A stretch of 64,000 nucleotides of DNA from Girardinichthys multiradiatus (taxonomy: Eukaryota; Chordata; Actinopteri; Cyprinodontiformes; Goodeidae), in NCBI RefSeq assembly GCF_021462225.1, contig NC_061794.1:39804914-39868913 (forward strand), in the 5' to 3' direction. The notes below the pieces were generated by a model. It saw nothing but the letters and a program-made list of their open reading frames with translations. It was not told the DNA's origin and did not search any database. Positions within the stretch are counted from its first letter, which is position 1. Each line of letters opens with the position of its first letter. This document shows, piece by piece, positions 60,201-64,000 of the stretch. The position numbers and the translations under genes were made by a program.

Positions 60201-61335
60201 AAGAAAATGATAATATAAAGATAATATAAAACCCTTAGATAATGTAAAATGACTTAAAAAAGGCATCATCACAATCGTTCTAAGTTGGGTTCAAGTCTAA
60301 CATACTCTATACATTATTATTTGGATGAAGATAATTGTCTCTTCAAAATGAAACCAGTTTATTGAGAAGACATATTGCAACATCTAGAGTAATTTTCTTG
60401 TACAGGCCTAAAAGTCAATAGAAATCATTTTGCCCTTCTGTGTTCTACAACACCAGGTTCTGACACAGGAAAGTCTGGCCACTTTAATGACTGGTATGAT
60501 GGCTCAGACGGGGTCACTGGGCCAACCCTTGCTTATCCCCTTCAACATGGCCGGTTCCATCACCGGCCAGGGCGGCTTAGCTGTTCTCACTCTGCCAACC
60601 ACCAACGTAGCCACTCTCCCCGGCCTCACAGCAGCTAACTCAGCGGGAAACCTCCTCAAACTGCCCTTTGCTGGCCTACAAGGTAAAACACAGTTTTCCT
60701 GCTGCTTGTTTCCCTTCTGTCGTCCAGAAATGTGTGAACATTAGATGTTTTTGGGGGAGTTCTTCGACTTTCCACAAAAGCTGCATAAACCTTTAAATAG
60801 TAATGATCTCATTAATTAATAGTTACATTTGGTCTTTTTTTTTTAGCTGCAACCGTTTTGAACTCTGTCCAGCCCCAGCTGCAGACAAATACACAGACAA
60901 TGTTCCAGTCTCAAGCAGCATCTATGCAGCCGGTCCAGACAGCTATGCAGCAGGTGCCTCCTCAGCAAACACGGGTTACCAACGCACCGGTCCCTTCTGC
61001 TCAGTCAACAGTTGCCCAGATGACCTCTGTTGCCAACACTGTCTCTCAGCCCAGCATATCTGTGGCAGCACTTCAGACAGCAGGACTGTCCTTTAACCCG
61101 GCCATTGTAGGGCTCCAAGAGTCTTTTTTTGCTCACGCGTCACTTTTCACAGCTCGCCTGTTTGCCTGTCATCTTTAACACATACATTGTTTGTTTATAT
61201 GTTTAGATCAGTGCTGCTTCGTTGGGTGCACAGCCTCAGTTCCTCAGTTCTCTCACATCAACCCCGATCATCAACAGCACCATGCCCAGTATGGCTGGCA
61301 TCACCAGCCAGATAATCACAAATGCCCAGGGGCAG
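54296..61335 (+). CDS. pou6f1: POU class 6 homeobox 1, N-terminal six exons (partial, continues right)
   Basis: POU6F1 (Brn-5/mPOU) is a nuclear transcription factor of neural tissue. Exons found: 54296-54349, 57753-57942, 58062-58198, 60457-60682, 60847-61106, 61207-61335; GT-AG borders and consistent phases give 332 aa. The start MNSQDPPAKDAPLTVNEQ joins in frame to VIVMSGHETIRVLEVEVD. Later exons encode the Gln/Thr/Ala-rich transactivation region, with LSFNPAI joined to ISAASLGAQPQFLSSLTS and the family-specific AGITSQIITNAQGQ at the last exon end. The POU-specific and homeodomain exons are not in the window; the next intron is occupied by the LINE at 61545-64000. No stop or frameshift is seen in the exons. 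A shorter isoform could start at the ATG at 57762. The upstream boundary of the first coding exon is uncertain. Confidence 0.93.
54405..56015. mobile_element. Tc1-like copy with a nested SINE-like repeat, in pou6f1 intron
   Basis: Left end: ttccccttgaactttttcc with ccacattttctcacagcac. Right end near 55910-56000: acattttgttggtctgacat, gaagtttgtggttgtattg, ggagtataaatacttattt, the inverse pattern. The interior holds reverse-strand transposase text (ttgtcctgctggaggatgac). It is split by the repeat at 54772-55065. Confidence 0.65.
54772..55065 (+). mobile_element. tRNA-headed SINE-like repeat
   Basis: The 5' part (gctgcacggtggtgcagtcg ... ggttcaattccc) has A-box and B-box-like spacing of a tRNA-derived RNA polymerase III promoter. 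The body includes tttgcatgttctccc, gttaggttaattgg and ctggcgacctgtccagggtg, a widespread teleost repeat. It is inserted within a Tc1-like copy. Confidence 0.75.
56705..57625. mobile_element. Tc1-like copy in pou6f1 intron
   Basis: Left end ctgccttgcagaagtatgca with aacattttgtcaggtttc; right end aggtataaatatttttgcaag. Interior text near 57190-57240 (gtttcagcatgatgctatgg) and 57430-57460 (ctgaatctaattgagattct) derives from the transposase. No intact frame. Confidence 0.7.
58950..59968. mobile_element. DNA transposon remnant in pou6f1 intron
   Basis: The ends are inverse: acactacaatgccgaaggtg on the left (from 58958) and, inverted, acactatattgtcaaaag on the right (ending near 59967). This is a terminal pattern common in fish Tc1-like elements. 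The element is about 1 kb with no intact frame. Confidence 0.65.
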
Positions 61336-61544
61336 GTAGGTTCCATTAACACTGCGATATAATGAGAGATTCAATTCTATTAGTTAGATGTACTTTTGGT
61401 CCTCCTTATGTTTACCTCATCTGAACCAATACCAGTATACTGCCAAAAGGCTGTTTGAACAGTATCTATAGTTGGCTAATATATTTTCCCAAGTGCCATG
61501 CAATCATGCATATTAGAAATATATTTGGCAAATCAGAAGATTAA
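61336..61544 (+). other. pou6f1 intron sequence before the LINE
   Basis: Begins at the donor cag|gtaggt after 61335. No further exon is visible. Confidence 0.5.
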
Positions 61545-64000
61545 TTTCAATTCAGTTTTATTTGTATAGCGCCAATTCACAGCACATGTTGTCTCAAGGC
61601 ACTTCACAACAGTCAGGTACATACATTCCAATTAATCCTAATCATTGAACAGTGCAGTCAGATTCAGTTATTTATTCAAATTGGATAAAATATTTTTCTG
61701 TCTAAGGAAACCTAGCAGATTGCATCCAGTCAGTGACTTGCAGCATTCACTCCTCCAGGATGAGCATGTAGAGACAATGGACAGTCACTGGCGTTGACTT
61801 TGCAGCAATCCCTCATACTGAGAATGCATGTAGCGACAGTGGAGAGGAAAAACTCCCTTTTAACAGGAAGAAACCTCCAGCAGAACCAGGCTCAGTATGA
61901 GTGGCCATCTGCCACGACCCACTGGGGGTTTGAGAGAACAGAGCAGAGACACAAAGAGAACAAAGAAGCACTGATCCAGGAGTACTTTCTATGGGAAGGA
62001 AAGGTAAATGTTAATGGATGTAGCTCCTTTAGTCGTTTCACCTAGAAAGAAAGAACAGATAAACTCTGAGCCAGTTTTCAAGGTTAGAGTCTGAAAGAGA
62101 GCACATATAATTAGTTACAGTAAAAGCTCAGTCAATTTCCATGTCTAGGAGAGAGAAAGGGTTAAACACTAAAAGACAGGGCTATGTGGATCATTGGTAG
62201 AGGGTGAGCATTAAGTTGTTACCAGCAGAAGCTTAGATGATGCCCCTCTCCAGAAAGGTGTCACAGGTAGACACAGAGTCAGGCCAGGTGTAGCTTCTAG
62301 GAAGAGAAAAGAGAGAACAAAGTTAAAAGCTGAAATAACAGCAAATAATGCAAAATTGGAGAGTAGTGTGAGAATGTAGTGAAGAGGGTGAAAGTGGTCC
62401 TTATGTCCTCCAGCAGCCTAAGCCTATAGCAGCATAACTACACAGATAGTTTCAGTTCAGATTATTTAGTTAAACGGTGCTTATTTACAACAATGTCGTC
62501 TCAAGGAACCCCACAAAGGGTCCCACTGATGGTCATTGTTATACTAAAAACCACAATGATTGGGATACCTCCCTCTGTCAGACTGATTATAACCACTGGA
62601 AAAGAGAAGGGGTCATACAGGTAGCAGAAATGGAGGGTGTGTTTGCAACTCAACCATAACTGAGCCGGTTTAGACTAAACCTGACTCCCCCTTACTCCAA
62701 CCAATAGGGAGGGAGGAAGGCTCCCTCCCTGATAGCCTAAGCCACTCTAACTATAAGCTTTATCAAAAAGGAAAGTTTTAAGCCTAGCCTTAAAAATAGA
62801 CAGGGTGTCTGCCTCACGGACTAAAACTGGGAGCTGGTTCCACAGGAGAGGAGCCTGATAACTAAAGGATCTGCCTCCCATTCTACTTCTAGAGATTCTA
62901 GGAACCACCAGTAAACCTGCAGTCTGAGAACAAAGTGCTCTGTTAGGAACATATGGAACAATCAGATCTCTGATGTATGATGGAGCTAGATCATTAAGGG
63001 CTTTATATGTGAGGAGGAGAATTTTAAATTCTATTCTGGATTTAACAGGGAGCCAATGAAGGGAAGCTAAAGTAGGAGAAATATGATCTCTCTTTTTAAT
63101 TTTCATCAGAACTCTTGCTGCAGCATTTTGAATCAGCTGAAGGCTTTTAACTGCATTTTGTGGACATCCTGATAGTAAAGAATTACAATAGTCCAATCTT
63201 GAAGTAACAAATGCATGGACTAGTTTTTCAGCGTCACTCCTGGATAGGATATTTCTAATTTTGGCAATGTTCCGGAGGTGAAAGAAGGAAATCATAGAAA
63301 AGCGTTTAATATGGGATTTAAATGACATGTCCTGGTCAAAAGTAACACCAAGGTTTTTTACTTTATTACCGGAGGTCAATTTAATGCCATCCAGGTTAAA
63401 TGATAGACTAAGCAGTTTCTTTTTTAAAGACTCCGGTCCAAAGACGACAACTTCTGTCTTGTCTGAATTTAGAAGCAAAAAACTTAAAGTCATCCAAGTT
63501 TTTATATCTTCAAGACATGCTTGTAGTCTATCTAATTGGTTGGGTTCATCAGGATTTATGGATAAGTAAAGCTGAGTATCAGTGTAACAGTGAAAATGTA
63601 TCCCATGCTGCCTGATAATTTGACCTATTGGAAGCATATATATAGTAAAGAGAATTGGCCCAAGTACTGAACCCTGTGGTACTCCACAATTAACCCTGGA
63701 GTTTAAAGATGATTTATCATTTACATGAACAAACTGGAATCTGTCAGACAAATAAGATTCAAACCAGCTTAGCGCTGTTCCCCTGATCCCTACAGCATAT
63801 TCCAGCCTTTCTAAGAGAATATTATGATTGACTGTATCAAATGCAGCACTGAGATCTAACAGAACCAGAACAGACACAAGTCCATTATCTGAGGCCATAA
63901 GAATATCATTAGTGACTTTCAGCAGAGCTGTTTCAGTGCTATGATGAGCTCTTAAGCCTGACTGAAACTCTTCAAACAGGTCATTGCTGTGTAAATGCTC
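61545..64000 (-). mobile_element. L2-type LINE, 3' part, running off the right edge
   Basis: The minus strand has one long reverse-transcriptase frame from the window edge (64000) to a stop at 62747-62749, followed by a 3' non-coding part to about 61545 ending in ggcgctatacaaataaaac-type text. The element lies inside a pou6f1 intron, in antisense orientation to that gene, and is the source of older fragments elsewhere in the window. Confidence 0.8.
62747..64000 (-). pseudogene. LINE ORF2 reverse transcriptase, partial, catalytic box damaged
   Basis: The frame stays open from the right edge to the stop. It shows the family order: FQSGLRAHHSTETALL, LLDLSAAFDTVNHNILLERL (first catalytic Asp), GVPQGSVLGPILFTIYMLP, then HCYTDTQLYLS where active relatives have YADDTQLY, then VKNLGVTFDQDMSF, LHWLPVKSRIEFKILLLTY and PLLWNQLP near the end. 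At 63578-63586 the second catalytic Asp codon is missing and Ala is Thr, so the enzyme should be inactive although the frame is intact. The N-terminal half lies beyond the window; the ATG at 63898 is internal, not the real start. Confidence 0.85.

Noticed and set aside
61107..61178. Extension of the pou6f1 exon past 61106 (frame open to 61178)
   Set aside because: A donor at 61106/61107 joins FNPAI to ISAAS exactly as in the family; the extension is intron.

Overview
The window is vertebrate nuclear DNA, almost certainly from a teleost fish. It has AT-rich intergenic sequence, GT-AG introns, multi-exon genes closest to vertebrate proteins, and the usual fish repeat load: Tc1-like elements, L2-type LINE, a tRNA-headed SINE-like repeat, and CA and TATC microsatellites. 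I cannot fix the species; the repeat flavour suggests a percomorph, perhaps a cyprinodontiform (inference).

Six protein-coding genes can be rebuilt exon by exon with consistent phases. (1) racgap1, + strand, CDS 6723-17108, 16 coding exons, 630 aa: centralspindlin RhoGAP. (2) A DUF1295 / steroid 5-alpha-reductase-like membrane protein, - strand, 22893-26883, 5 exons, 273 aa. (3) bin2, + strand, 28737-33507, 11 exons, 463 aa: N-BAR protein without SH3. (4) smagp, + strand, 37289-41764, 5 coding exons, 112 aa: small single-pass adhesion glycoprotein. (5) dazap2, - strand, 48749-51691, 4 exons, 169 aa. (6) pou6f1, + strand, first six coding exons found at 54296-61335, with the POU domain beyond the right edge. 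From memory, the order and relative orientation bin2-smagp-dazap2-pou6f1 match human 12q13, whereas racgap1 is further away in human. The genes do not form an operon or shared pathway; they are a syntenic neighbourhood. smagp and dazap2 converge; dazap2 and pou6f1 are divergent, with about 2.6 kb between start codons.

Much of the rest is transposon-derived: a fold-back element (342-868), a LINE tail (4440-4835), an inverted-repeat element in a racgap1 intron (16139-16641), a Myb/SANT-like Harbinger-type relic (19333-19427), LINE fragments (20695-21370, 37556-38130, 38270-38945), two probable solo LTRs (21411-21787, 34341-35096), many decayed Tc1-like copies, and an L2-type LINE running off the right edge (about 61545-64000) whose reverse transcriptase has a damaged catalytic box.

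I did not find a convincing previously undescribed system. The best leads are regulatory or structural: a CCAAT plus CHR-type module at the racgap1 promoter, a ZNF143-like site at the DUF1295 gene, an AT-rich POU/homeodomain-site cluster upstream of pou6f1, an 84-bp stop-free in-frame intron, and a duplicated intronic block inside racgap1.
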